From assembly GCF_013408665.1 (NCBI RefSeq), contig NZ_JACCCL010000002.1:310001-374000 (forward strand): a stretch of 64,000 bases of DNA, in the 5' to 3' direction. A model generated the notes under the pieces. The model saw nothing but the letters and a program-made list of their open reading frames with translations, had not been told where the DNA came from and did not search any database. This document shows, in pieces, positions 26,051 to 35,047 of this stretch; the stretch's first letter is position 1; every line of letters starts with the position of its first letter. The position numbers were made by a program, and so were the translations under genes. Source of the DNA: Sporosarcina sp. JAI121 (GTDB lineage Bacteria; Bacillota; Bacilli; Bacillales_A; Planococcaceae).

Positions 26051-27535
26051 ATGTCTAATGACACATATCAGTTAATTGCAATTATTATATACATGGCGGC
26101 GATGGTTTTCATTGGATGGTATGCATTCAAACGCACTTCCAACCTCACTGATTATATGCTGGGAGGACGAGCACTTGGGCCGGCTGTAACCGCTCTCAGT
26201 GCCGGAGCTGCAGATATGTCGGGCTGGCTGCTAATGGGGTTGCCGGGCGCAATCTATCTCCACGGACTGGTTGAAGCATGGATTGCTGTAGGATTGACAG
26301 TGGGTGCTTATTTGAACTGGGTGTTTGTTGCACCGCGTCTTCGCGTTTATACGCAAGTATCAAGTGACTCCATCACGATTCCCAGCTACTTGGAGAGTCG
26401 GCTGAAAGACAAATCTCGTCTTTTACGGATTGCTTCAGGTGTAATCATTCTTATATTCTTCACATTTTATGTGTCTTCAGGAATGGTTGCGGGTGGTAAG
26501 TTCTTCCTTAGCTCGTTCGGACTGAACTATCATGCAGGACTGCTGATTGTTTCTGCTGTCGTTATCTTCTATACATTGTTTGGAGGATTCTTGGCGGTTA
26601 GTTATACGGACGTTGTTCAAGGTATCGTCATGTTCTTTGCTCTCCTCCTTGTGCCAATTTTCGGTATCTTCATCACAGGAGGGTTCGCAGAAACAACGGA
26701 AAGTATTCGTGCTGTCGATCCACAATTGCTGAACTTCGTGTCAGGTGCAACATTCTTGGGTGTATTGTCAGCGGTTGCATGGGGGCTTGGTTATTTCGGT
26801 CAACCCCACATTATCGTCCGATTCATGGCTCTCAGCTCTCATAAAGAAGCGAAAAAAGCACGTCGTATCGGAATCGGCTGGATGTTCCTGAGTCTTTTCG
26901 GAGCGGTTGCTACAGCCCTCGTCGGGATTGCTTATTATCAGCAGAACACAAATGCAACACTGGTGGATGAAGAAACGGTGTTCATTGTCCTAGGGCAAAT
27001 CATCTTCCATCCATTCGTCGCGGGAATCATGCTAGCAGCAGTTCTCTCAGCTGTTATGAGTACAATTTCTTCGCAACTGATTGTTTCATCTTCCGCCCTC
27101 GTCGAAGACTTGTACAAAACGTTCATGAAGAAAGACGCAACGGATAAGCATTATGTATTTTTGGGTAGAATGGCTGTTCTTGCCGTTTCGTTAATTGCCA
27201 TGGTACTAGCTTGGCCGAACAATGAATCCATTTTGAGTATCGTATCGTTTGCATGGGCTGGATTTGGTGCTTCATTCGGTCCAATTATCCTTCTATCTCT
27301 TTACTGGCGCAAGCTGACAACAAAAGGCGCGTTATGGGGAATGATTGCTGGTGCAATTACAGTCATGGTCTGGGGTAATGTCGATGCCTTATCGGGTACA
27401 CTTTATGAAATCGTCCCTGGTTTCCTACTCTGTCTGATTGTTGCCGTTATCGTCAGTAATATCACTTATAAACCAAATGCCGAGATTGATAAAGAATTCT
27501 CAGCAGCACTTGAAATCCTTAACGAAGATAAGTAA
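26051..27535 (+). CDS. putP: Sodium/proline symporter PutP
   Basis: 494 aa solute:sodium symporter of the LeuT fold with about 13 helices. The N-terminal LTDYMLGGRALGP..SAGAADMSGWLLMGLPGA region and the GLGYFGQPHIIVRFMA segment (about 258-273) are classic for PutP, with the sodium-site helix around SAVMSTISSQLIVSSS (about 335). It imports proline for nutrition or osmoprotection. The start MSNDTY follows AAAAAAGGAGGATTC; a longer in-frame ATG upstream overlaps the promoter. Monocistronic, with its own terminator. Confidence 0.93.
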   Translation: MSNDTYQLIAIIIYMAAMVFIGWYAFKRTSNLTDYMLGGRALGPAVTALSAGAADMSGWLLMGLPGAIYLHGLVEAWIAVGLTVGAYLNWVFVAPRLRVYTQVSSDSITIPSYLESRLKDKSRLLRIASGVIILIFFTFYVSSGMVAGGKFFLSSFGLNYHAGLLIVSAVVIFYTLFGGFLAVSYTDVVQGIVMFFALLLVPIFGIFITGGFAETTESIRAVDPQLLNFVSGATFLGVLSAVAWGLGYFGQPHIIVRFMALSSHKEAKKARRIGIGWMFLSLFGAVATALVGIAYYQQNTNATLVDEETVFIVLGQIIFHPFVAGIMLAAVLSAVMSTISSQLIVSSSALVEDLYKTFMKKDATDKHYVFLGRMAVLAVSLIAMVLAWPNNESILSIVSFAWAGFGASFGPIILLSLYWRKLTTKGALWGMIAGAITVMVWGNVDALSGTLYEIVPGFLLCLIVAVIVSNITYKPNAEIDKEFSAALEILNEDK

Positions 27536-27538
27536 GTT

Positions 27539-27572
27539 GAAAGCCTGCAGTGTATAGACTGCAGGCTTTTCT
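27539..27572 (+). terminator. Terminator of putP
   Basis: AAAGCCTGCAG pairs with CTGCAGGCTTT across an 8-nt loop, then T run. Confidence 0.85.
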
Positions 27573-27613
27573 TCTATATATTTATCACTACTATTGAAAG
27601 AAGGGATATCATA

Positions 27614-28309
27614 ATGAAACTTGATCATGTCGTTTATTTTACGGAAAAAGAACCAGCGGAAATGGTGGAGGAGCAGCAAGTAATCGGACGTCACGCCGTA
27701 GTTGGCGGTCGCCATGAGAAATGGGGAACGCACAATGCGTTGCTTTATGCAAAAAACGCTTACGTTGAATGGTTGTCTGTGGAGAAAATGAGTATTGCCC
27801 AACAAGTGGAGCATCCGCTCACCAAGCTGTTACTTCACGATCTGGCAGAGGGCGAAGGCTGGGGCACTCTATGTTTATCTGTCGAAGGGATTGAACAATT
27901 TAAAAAGGAAGTTGAAAATAAAGGGTTCCAAACGTCAGGTGTGATGGATGCACAACGGAGAACAGCAGATGGGAAGATACGGAAGTGGAAAATGCTGTTC
28001 GTCGATCAACCCGTATCAAACGAATTGCCTTATCCGTTTTTCATCGAGTGGGAAGAATCGGAAGGAATACGTTTTGCGAATCTCCGTAATGATGGAACGC
28101 TTACCCCGCACAATGAACAGTTGGAAATAACAGAGTGTGTATTCAGTGTCAAAGATCCATTGCGAGAAACGGCTGAGTGGGCGATTTTACTGTCGCAGAA
28201 AGTTGGCAATACTAATGATATCGCCCTGCCTAATGTAGTGCTGAGATTTGTTGCACATGCTGGCGATAAGGATAGGTTGACAGATGTTGTCATTGGACAA
28301 ACTGATTGA
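27614..28309 (+). CDS. Glyoxalase-like (VOC superfamily) protein
   Basis: 231 aa. Starts MKLDHVVYFT, the usual first strand of a glyoxalase/VOC fold with His4 as a possible metal ligand; WGTHNALLYAKNAYVEWLSVE and LPYPFFIEWEE are the second set of conserved segments, as in the Glyoxalase_3 (PF13468) group. Metal-dependent enzyme with unknown substrate. Ribosome binding site AAGAAGGGA. Confidence 0.78.
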   Translation: MKLDHVVYFTEKEPAEMVEEQQVIGRHAVVGGRHEKWGTHNALLYAKNAYVEWLSVEKMSIAQQVEHPLTKLLLHDLAEGEGWGTLCLSVEGIEQFKKEVENKGFQTSGVMDAQRRTADGKIRKWKMLFVDQPVSNELPYPFFIEWEESEGIRFANLRNDGTLTPHNEQLEITECVFSVKDPLRETAEWAILLSQKVGNTNDIALPNVVLRFVAHAGDKDRLTDVVIGQTD

Positions 28310-28427
28310 CAGGTCTGATTGATCCAATAGACCGCTGAATCCGTCGCATAGCCCGTCCGCTGCCCTAAAGTTACGGCTCATATGATAGACTGGATACACT
28401 TATGGATTATCTGGAGGGAGTAGTTGT

Positions 28428-29699
28428 ATGGAGGTTTTAGTTGAACGGGCAGTAATCGTGGGGGTCCATGAACAAATGGATCAGCACTTTGAATATGCAA
28501 TGGAAGAACTGAGTAACCTCGCAAAGGCGATTGATGTTGAAGTCGTCGGAGAAGTGACACAAAACATGGAGAAACGCAATCCATCCACCTATGTTGGAAA
28601 AGGAAAAATGGAAGAGATTAAGAACTTCTACGATGAATTGGATGCCAATTTGGTCATCTTCAACGATGAACTTTCGCCCTCTCAACTCCGTAATCTAGAA
28701 CGGGAACTGGATTGCAAAGTAATTGACAGGACGATGCTCATCCTTGATATTTTTGTAAGGCGCGCAAGAACGAGCGAGTCGCGTATGCAAGTTGAGCTTG
28801 CGCAATTGCAATACATGCTTCCCAGGTTGGTCGGCTTACGTGCTTCTCTTGGCAGACAGGGCGGTGGAACAGGCGGCGGTCTCCAGAACAAGGGTGCTGG
28901 TGAAACGAAACTTGAACTCGATCGCCGGAAAATCGAGGACCAGATTGCAAAACTGCGCCGCGATCTTGACCATGTAAAAGATCAGCGTGAAACGCAACGT
29001 AAGCAACGGAAGAAAAGCGGTACGCCTGTCGTCTCGATAGTCGGTTATACGAACGCGGGCAAATCGACGCTCATGAACAAGTTGTTGGCGAAGATGGATA
29101 TGGAGAATGCAAAGCAAGTGTACGAAAAGGATATGTTGTTCGCAACACTCGATACATCCATACGAAAGGTGAAGCTTGAGGATAATAAGGAATTCATCTT
29201 GACTGACACTGTCGGCTTTGTTTCGAAACTTCCTCACCATCTTGTAAAAGCGTTCCGCTCGACATTAGAAGAAGCGCGCGATGCAGATCTCCTTCTCCAT
29301 GTAGTAGACGTATCGAATCCCGAACACGGCTACATGATGGAAGTGACGAATGACACACTGCAAACTGTCGGTGTTGAAAATGTGGCGACACTTAACATTT
29401 ATAATAAGTCAGATATGGCGGACATTTCATATCCTGCAGTGAGTGACGATAGCATCTGGATTTCTGCAAAAGCAGGAAAAGGGCTGGATGAGCTCATTGA
29501 ATTAATCAAAAAAAGAGTTTTCGAACAATACATCACTTGCAAGCTGCTTATTCCATTTGACCGTGGTGATATCGTCTCTTATTTGAATAACAAGGCGAAT
29601 GTCAAGAATGTGGAGTATGAAGAAGAGGGAACATTAATGACTGTGGAAATGGATGTAGCAGAGCGATCCAAAATTGAAGAATTCATTATTAGCCATTAA
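28428..29699 (+). CDS. hflX: Ribosome-associated GTPase HflX
   Basis: 423 aa. The N-terminal HflX domain (about 1-200) contains the glycine-rich GRQGGGTGGGLQNKGAGETK loop; the GTPase domain has G1 GYTNAGKST (about 204), G3 DTVGFV (about 262), G4 NKSD (about 325) and G5 SAKAG. HflX splits stalled ribosomes after heat or antibiotic stress. The ribosome binding site CTGGAGGGAG is strong. Monocistronic. Confidence 0.95.
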   Translation: MEVLVERAVIVGVHEQMDQHFEYAMEELSNLAKAIDVEVVGEVTQNMEKRNPSTYVGKGKMEEIKNFYDELDANLVIFNDELSPSQLRNLERELDCKVIDRTMLILDIFVRRARTSESRMQVELAQLQYMLPRLVGLRASLGRQGGGTGGGLQNKGAGETKLELDRRKIEDQIAKLRRDLDHVKDQRETQRKQRKKSGTPVVSIVGYTNAGKSTLMNKLLAKMDMENAKQVYEKDMLFATLDTSIRKVKLEDNKEFILTDTVGFVSKLPHHLVKAFRSTLEEARDADLLLHVVDVSNPEHGYMMEVTNDTLQTVGVENVATLNIYNKSDMADISYPAVSDDSIWISAKAGKGLDELIELIKKRVFEQYITCKLLIPFDRGDIVSYLNNKANVKNVEYEEEGTLMTVEMDVAERSKIEEFIISH

Positions 29700-29745
29700 A
29701 AAAACAGCACCGCCTGACTAGGGATGTCAGGCGGTGCTGTTTCTT
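29699..29745. terminator. Terminator between hflX and the convergent ABC exporter
   Basis: AAACAGCACCGCCTGAC pairs with GTCAGGCGGTGCTGTTT; it can serve both strands. Confidence 0.88.
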
Positions 29746-29798
29746 CTATATAAGAGAAAGGGGGTGGGATAATTCTAGTATGCCCGCATATTCAAAGG

Positions 29799-31517
29799 TT
29801 AAACCTCTTGGAACTGATTATTATGCAGACGGGCAAAAATTCCGCCTTTCCTCACAAGTTCATCGTATTTGCCATCTTCTTCGATACCGTTATCTGTAAC
29901 AACGATAACCCGATCGGCATCACGGATTGTTGCTAATCGGTGAGCGATTACCAATGTCGTCCGATTTTCAGAGAGTTCGGCGAGCGACTGCTGGATAATG
30001 CGCTCGGTCTCGGTATCGAGAGCAGATGTCGCTTCATCCAAGATAAGAATCGGCGGATTTTTCAAGAACATGCGGGCGATAGCGAGACGCTGTTTCTGAC
30101 CGCCCGATAGTTTTAAGCCGCGTTCACCAATTTGTGTATCATAGCCATAAGGCAGTGCAGCGATGAAATCTTCAAGATGCGCTTTGTTCGCAGCTTTGAT
30201 GATTTCTTCATCCGTAGCATCCAATTTGCCATAGCCGATATTTTCTTTAATGGTCCCTGTGAATAAAAAGACATCTTGCTGAACGATTCCGATTTGCGAA
30301 CGCAAGGAATGCTGCGTCATATTGCGTATATCGATGCCATCGATGGAAATAGCGCCTTCTGTGACATCGTAAAAACGCGGAATAAGTGAGCAAATCGTCG
30401 TTTTACCGGCGCCAGATGGCCCGACAAATGCGACTGTTTGTCCTGCTCGGATATTCAAATCGATGCCATCCAATACAGTTTTGTTGTCGTCGTAGTGGAA
30501 ATGGACACCATCGAAGGCGATATCACCATTCAAATGTCCTATGGCCAGCGCATCCGGGTGATCTTTAATTTCTGGTTCCTGTTCAATTAAATCGCGAAAC
30601 CTGCGGAATCCTGCCATCCCTTTTGGATATAGTTCTAATAGGGCGCTGATTTTATCGACAGGTTTAATGAGGACATTGACGAACAGTACAAAGCTGACGA
30701 GCTCACCGTAAGACAATTTGTCGTTGAAAGTGAACCACGCTCCAACTACAAGTACGATAAGCGTGACCAGGCGGGTCATCATGTACATGCTCGAATGGGT
30801 CCAGGCCATGACTTTATAGGCAACGAGCTTGGCTGTACGGAAATTGTCGTTGTCGACACGGAAACGGGCAATTTCGAAGTCTTCGTTCGTGAATGATTTG
30901 ACAACACGGGACCCTGACACGGAATCTTCCACTCGTGCGTTGACGTCCGCGATTTTACCGTACATGTTTTGCCATGCGGCATTCATTTTAATATTACAGA
31001 ATGTCACAAGGATAATCAGAAACGGCACCATGATAATTGCGATAAGTGCAAGTTCCGGATTGATGGTGTACATGATGGCAAAAGCGCCGATGAGCGTCAT
31101 GATTGCGATGAAAATGTCTTCCGGTCCGTGGTGGGCAAGTTCCCCGATATCGAATAGATCATTTGTGATCCTGCTCATGATGTGACCTGTCTTGGTGTTA
31201 TCGAAAAATCGGAAAGACTGTTTTTGTACATGGTTGAACAGCTGCTGCCGCATATCGGTTTCAATATTGATGCCGAGTTTATGGCCAAGATAGCTGACTA
31301 CATATTGAAGGAGTGTACTTAGTAGATAAATGAGCAACAGTATACTGCTTACTACGATAATCTGCCCCCAGTTTCCCTTGGGCAGCAAGTCGTCAATGAA
31401 CCACTTGACTGCGACCGGGAAAGCAAGATCGAGCAATGCTACGAAAATGGCACTCGAAAAGTCGATGACGAAAAGCCGCCTATGCGGTTTATAATACGAA
31501 AAAAACTTTTTTAACAT
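29799..31517 (-). CDS. ABC exporter, fused membrane and ATPase domains
   Basis: 572 aa half-transporter acting as a homo- or heterodimer. Six helices in residues 1-310 (type-1 exporter domain, with HHGPEDIFIAIMTLIGAF), then the ATPase: Walker A GPSGAGKTT (about 368), Q-loop QQDVFLF, signature LSGGQKQR (about 472), Walker B ILILDEATSALD, H-loop IAHRL. It resembles the Sav1866/YgaD type of multidrug or lipid exporter; substrate unknown. Ribosome binding site AAAGGGGAT. No partner half-transporter next to it, favouring a homodimer. Confidence 0.88.
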   Translation of the reverse strand: MLKKFFSYYKPHRRLFVIDFSSAIFVALLDLAFPVAVKWFIDDLLPKGNWGQIIVVSSILLLIYLLSTLLQYVVSYLGHKLGINIETDMRQQLFNHVQKQSFRFFDNTKTGHIMSRITNDLFDIGELAHHGPEDIFIAIMTLIGAFAIMYTINPELALIAIIMVPFLIILVTFCNIKMNAAWQNMYGKIADVNARVEDSVSGSRVVKSFTNEDFEIARFRVDNDNFRTAKLVAYKVMAWTHSSMYMMTRLVTLIVLVVGAWFTFNDKLSYGELVSFVLFVNVLIKPVDKISALLELYPKGMAGFRRFRDLIEQEPEIKDHPDALAIGHLNGDIAFDGVHFHYDDNKTVLDGIDLNIRAGQTVAFVGPSGAGKTTICSLIPRFYDVTEGAISIDGIDIRNMTQHSLRSQIGIVQQDVFLFTGTIKENIGYGKLDATDEEIIKAANKAHLEDFIAALPYGYDTQIGERGLKLSGGQKQRLAIARMFLKNPPILILDEATSALDTETERIIQQSLAELSENRTTLVIAHRLATIRDADRVIVVTDNGIEEDGKYDELVRKGGIFARLHNNQFQEV

Positions 31518-31739
31518 ATTATTTTATCCCCTTTAGCTTGATAATTGCTAGTATAGCTGAAATGAAGGCAGAAAACGAAATATAATTTCCGAATCCGAAA
31601 TAACGGACCCTATAGTTAAATGGATTCAACTGAAAGTATAAGTATTAGTAATCAATTAATAAGAACGATGGAACCCTTTGAAAGCTAAGCCGTATGAGTA
31701 AGTGTAGAAAATATTAACAATTGAGAGGAAGCGAACAAC

Positions 31740-32618
31740 ATGAAAAACTGGATAAAGGGGTTAGCGGCAGGTGTTCTTGTTCTCGGACTGGGTGCATGCG
31801 GTAATACCGCAGAGCCGAAAACGGATTCCGAGACGGGAAAGAAGGAGGAGGTTGCGAATGAAAGTAAACTGACAGCACAAGAAGTATATGAAAAAGCAAT
31901 GGCGGTTTCCAATGAACAAAAAAGTATGCATGCAAAAATGGAAATCGATCAGCTTATTAAAATGCCGAGTCAAGAATTTGAAATGGACAGCAAGATAAAA
32001 ATGGAAATGGATATGGTCATGGAACCACTTTCAATGTATCAGAAGATGAATATAGACATGGGTGAACAGGGTAAGACGATAATGGAAATGTATATGACGG
32101 ACGCGGGCTTCTTCATGAGCAACCCTGAGTCTGAAGACTGGATTAAATTCCCGGAAGACATGTACGAAGAAATGGTTGGTCAAATGGCCGGCGGCGCGGA
32201 TCCGACACTTGACATGAATATGTTTAAAGAGTTTATAGACGACTTCAAGTTTGAACAGACGGACGATGAATATATCCTGACACTTTCCGCGTCGGGCGAT
32301 AAATTCACTGAGCTGTTCAAGAAAGTCGCAACTGAAAATATGCCTGCAGGTCTAGAAATGGATGATGCGCAAGCGGAAGTGTTGGAAAATATGGAAGTGG
32401 AATCACTCGATTATGAAATCTTCATCGACAAAAAGTCGTTCTACACGACTGCGTTCAATATGAAGATGGGTATGACGATGAAGATTGAAGGCGAAGAAAT
32501 GCATATCAACCAGAAAGTACACGCGGACATCAGCAAGATTAACGAAATTGACAATATAGAAGTCCCGCAAGAAATACTTGACAACGCCGTCGATATTAAC
32601 GAATCGATGGGACAGTGA
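31740..32618 (+). CDS. Secreted lipoprotein, DUF6612-like
   Basis: 292 aa. Signal peptide with lipobox LGAC (lipidated Cys20), a short acidic linker, then a beta-rich domain of LolA/LppX-like type with Met-rich strands (KMEMDMVMEPLSMYQKMNID, TIMEMYMTDAGFF). Proteins of this group may bind a lipid or another hydrophobic ligand in the envelope; no function is established. The ATG follows GAGAGGAAG. Monocistronic with a strong terminator. Confidence 0.8.
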   Translation: MKNWIKGLAAGVLVLGLGACGNTAEPKTDSETGKKEEVANESKLTAQEVYEKAMAVSNEQKSMHAKMEIDQLIKMPSQEFEMDSKIKMEMDMVMEPLSMYQKMNIDMGEQGKTIMEMYMTDAGFFMSNPESEDWIKFPEDMYEEMVGQMAGGADPTLDMNMFKEFIDDFKFEQTDDEYILTLSASGDKFTELFKKVATENMPAGLEMDDAQAEVLENMEVESLDYEIFIDKKSFYTTAFNMKMGMTMKIEGEEMHINQKVHADISKINEIDNIEVPQEILDNAVDINESMGQ

Positions 32619-32693
32619 AATAACGGAAGCCGGTTTTCTAGTAAAGCCATTAAAAAATCACGTTTTTAATTACGTCAGTAAATCAAAATTTTA

Positions 32694-32736
32694 AAAGGCG
32701 ACATTTCGTTCGATTTGGAACGAAATGTCGCCTTTC
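32694..32736. terminator. Terminator of the DUF6612-like lipoprotein gene
   Basis: AAAGGCGACATTTCGTT pairs with AACGAAATGTCGCCTTT around an 8-nt loop; T-rich on the plus side and A/T-rich on the minus side. Confidence 0.85.
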
Positions 32737-33024
32737 CTATTCATTAATTTTGTTGCGATACGTCATAAAATCCTGATTCATTTGGGCTTGACCGCAAATA
32801 TAGCCATCGCACCTTAGTAGTACCCGTCTGTTTACTGTATAACCTGTAACGATGAATTAGTCTTGCTTATGGCGGGAGGCATCCCCAAGCGCCGAATCGT
32901 ATATGATGGGGGATCTTTATTATGTCTATAGTGTTGTTTTTTTATTACCAATCATAACTCAAGACGGCCGATAATCTGAATAAGCAGGTGACCAAGGGTA
33001 TTCTCTACTGCTCACTATTCTCAT

Positions 33025-33039
33025 TGATAATGATTTTCA
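33025..33039. promoter_or_regulatory. Fur box 1 upstream of yclNOPQ
   Basis: TGATAATGATTTTCA matches the 7-1-7 Bacillus Fur consensus TGATAATNATTATCA at 14 of 15 positions (the free position included). It lies 9 bp upstream of the -35. Confidence 0.85.
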
Positions 33040-33047
33040 GTAAATCG

Positions 33048-33075
33048 TTGACAGTCGTTTCTAGCGTGCTATAAT
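33048..33075 (+). promoter_or_regulatory. SigA promoter of the siderophore importer operon
   Basis: TTGACA, 16 nt, TATAAT: consensus hexamers. It is bracketed by two Fur boxes, so iron-loaded Fur should block it. Confidence 0.85.
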
Positions 33076-33091
33076 TGAATTTGCAGCTAAT

Positions 33092-33106
33092 TGATAATTG
33101 TTTTCA
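33092..33106. promoter_or_regulatory. Fur box 2 upstream of yclNOPQ
   Basis: TGATAATTGTTTTCA differs from the 7-1-7 Fur consensus at two positions and lies just downstream of the predicted transcription start. Confidence 0.7.
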
Positions 33107-33153
33107 TTAACGTTTTCTCAATTAGTTGTAAATAATCGATATCGGGGATACCC

Positions 33154-34104
33154 ATGAAGATACGTTACTTGATCGTCGCAGTTATCATACTTTCATTCCT
33201 GTCATTATTTGTAGGAGTGAGCCATATTACGCCAATGGGTCTGCTAGATTTCAAATCGGAAGAAACTGAAATTTTCTTGATCAGCCGTTTGCCACGCCTT
33301 GTCGCCATTCTCCTTGCAGGAGCCGGGATGAGCATCGCGGGACTTATTATGCAACAGCTGAGCCGAAACAAATTCGTTTCACCGACGACAGCAGGAACTT
33401 TGGATGCAACACGGCTTGGGATTCTGGTCTCGATGCTGTTTTTCACGAACGCATCCACGATTGAAAAGATGGTTGTCGCATTTGTATTCGCGCTTGCCGG
33501 CACGCTGCTGTTTATGCAAATCCTTGACCGCATCAAATTCAAGGATGCGATTTTCATTCCACTCGTCGGGCTGATGTTCGGTAATATATTGTCTTCTATT
33601 ACGACGTTTTTCGCTTACAAAGCGAACATCATCCAAAATATGTCGGCATGGTTACAAGGTGATTTTTCGATGATTATGAAGGGGCGTTATGAACTTCTAT
33701 ACATAAGTATTCCTGTACTGATCGTCACTTATTTGTACGCAAACCGGTTTACGGTTGCAGGAATGGGTGAGGATTTCTCGAAAAACCTAGGGCTTGCTTA
33801 TAGGCGAATCGTCAATATCGGACTTATCCTTGTTGCACTTATTACCACCACCGTCGTCTTGACGGTCGGAATGATTCCCTTCCTTGGGTTGATCATTCCG
33901 AATATCGTTTCAATCTTTAAAGGGGATCATTTACAGAAGACATTGCCACACACGGCACTGCTCGGAGCGATATTCCTGCTGATCTGCGATATTTTAGGCA
34001 GAGTGCTTATCTATCCGTATGAGATTTCTATCAGTTTGATGGTAGGCGTTATCGGCAGTGGAATCTTCCTCTATTTATTGTTTAGGAGGAAGGCCTATGC
34101 GTAA
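33154..34104 (+). CDS. yclN: Siderophore ABC importer permease (YclN/FecCD family)
   Basis: 316 aa, about nine helices, FecCD fold. Conserved RLPRLVAILLAGAGMSIAGLIMQ (read as RLPRLVAILLAG near 47) and the coupling segment GMIPFLGLIIPNI (about 238) identify a substrate-translocating subunit for Fe-siderophore uptake. Together with the next three genes it reproduces the order of B. subtilis yclNOPQ, the petrobactin/3,4-catecholate importer. Ribosome binding site ATCGGGGAT. Confidence 0.88.
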   Translation: MKIRYLIVAVIILSFLSLFVGVSHITPMGLLDFKSEETEIFLISRLPRLVAILLAGAGMSIAGLIMQQLSRNKFVSPTTAGTLDATRLGILVSMLFFTNASTIEKMVVAFVFALAGTLLFMQILDRIKFKDAIFIPLVGLMFGNILSSITTFFAYKANIIQNMSAWLQGDFSMIMKGRYELLYISIPVLIVTYLYANRFTVAGMGEDFSKNLGLAYRRIVNIGLILVALITTTVVLTVGMIPFLGLIIPNIVSIFKGDHLQKTLPHTALLGAIFLLICDILGRVLIYPYEISISLMVGVIGSGIFLYLLFRRKAYA

Positions 34105-35047
34105 CTCAACGAAACTCATCATCTTCACTGCATTGGCCGCTGTCTTCTGTCTGTTGTATCTTTTCCAAGGACTAAATGGAAGTTTCGATTATGCATTACC
34201 GCGACGCGGCATAAAAGTATTGGCGATGGCTATTACGGGCGTTGCTATTGCTTATTCGACAGTCATCTTCCAGACGATTACACATAACCGTATTTTGACA
34301 CCAAGCATTATGGGGCTGGACTCACTGTATTTATTGTTGCAGACCACCATCATTTTCTTCCTCGGTTCAGGGCATGTAGCAATCGTCAATAAACATGTGA
34401 ATTTCATATTATCTGTCTTTGCAATGGTTGTATTCGCGCTTATCCTCTATCGCTTTTTATTCCGGGGAGGCAAACAGCCAATTTACTTCTTGTTGCTTGT
34501 TGGAATCATTGTCGGAACATTTTTTGGAAGCATTTCGACATTTCTTCAAGTGCTCATCGATCCCAATGAATTCTTGCTCGTGCAAGATAAGATGTTTGCG
34601 AGTTTCAATAACGTAAGTGGGGAACTCGTCTGGTGGGCGCTCGGTATCGTCGTCTTCAGTCTCATTGTCGGCTGGAAATATTTCAGCGATCTCGATGTGC
34701 TATCGCTCGGGAGAGATACAGCCATTAACCTAGGCATATCCTACGATAAGGTCGTCAAGACGATGCTAGTTCTATCAGCCGTCTTAATTGCAGTCTCGAC
34801 TGCGCTAGTAGGGCCAATCACGTTTTTCGGTCTAATCGTTGCGAATTTGTCCTATCAGTTTTTCAAAACTTATAAACATAGCGTCTTAATTGCTGGCGCG
34901 TCTATTATGAGTGTTATCGCTCTTGTTGGTGGACAATGGGTTGTCGAACGGGTCTTCACGTTTTCGACGACGCTCAGTGTCATCATTAATTTCATCGGCG
35001 GCATCTACTTCATCTACCTACTATTAAAGGAGAGTCGGTCTACATGA
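34097..35047 (+). CDS. yclO: Siderophore ABC importer permease (YclO/FecCD family)
   Basis: 316 aa, second FecCD permease. TILTPSIMGLDSLYLLLQT-like segment near 70 (RILTPSIMGLDSL) and GPITFFGLIVANLSYQ near 248 are the conserved regions. Start MRNSTK at 34097 follows AGGAGGAAGG inside the previous gene and overlaps its stop by 8 nt, so the two permeases are co-translated and probably form a heterodimer. Confidence 0.88.
   Translation: MRNSTKLIIFTALAAVFCLLYLFQGLNGSFDYALPRRGIKVLAMAITGVAIAYSTVIFQTITHNRILTPSIMGLDSLYLLLQTTIIFFLGSGHVAIVNKHVNFILSVFAMVVFALILYRFLFRGGKQPIYFLLLVGIIVGTFFGSISTFLQVLIDPNEFLLVQDKMFASFNNVSGELVWWALGIVVFSLIVGWKYFSDLDVLSLGRDTAINLGISYDKVVKTMLVLSAVLIAVSTALVGPITFFGLIVANLSYQFFKTYKHSVLIAGASIMSVIALVGGQWVVERVFTFSTTLSVIINFIGGIYFIYLLLKESRST

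Larger units (their letters stand above)
32619..33153. other. 535-bp intergenic region upstream of the siderophore importer
   Basis: Contains the lipoprotein terminator (32694-32736) and a Fur-controlled promoter (33025-33106), listed separately. Between them, 32737-32990 is unexplained. On the minus strand a 41-codon open stretch (32862 to 32737) ends right at the terminator and reads like a C-terminus (..GYTVNRRVLLRCDGYICG..) but has no start codon. On the plus strand a hairpin-forming GGCG..CGCC segment (about 32873-32893) precedes GGGGGATC and an 11-codon ORF at 32931. Neither is convincing as a gene. Confidence 0.5.

Noticed and set aside
28327..28368. Two segments starting ATAGACCGC and ATAGCCCGT, 21 bp apart, as a third tandem array
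   Set aside because: Only two units with low identity beyond the first nine bases; chance is sufficient.
32931..32966. 11-codon ORF after GGGGGATC, as a type I toxin peptide
   Set aside because: Too short, lacks the transmembrane length of known holin-like toxins, and no antisense RNA promoter was recognised.
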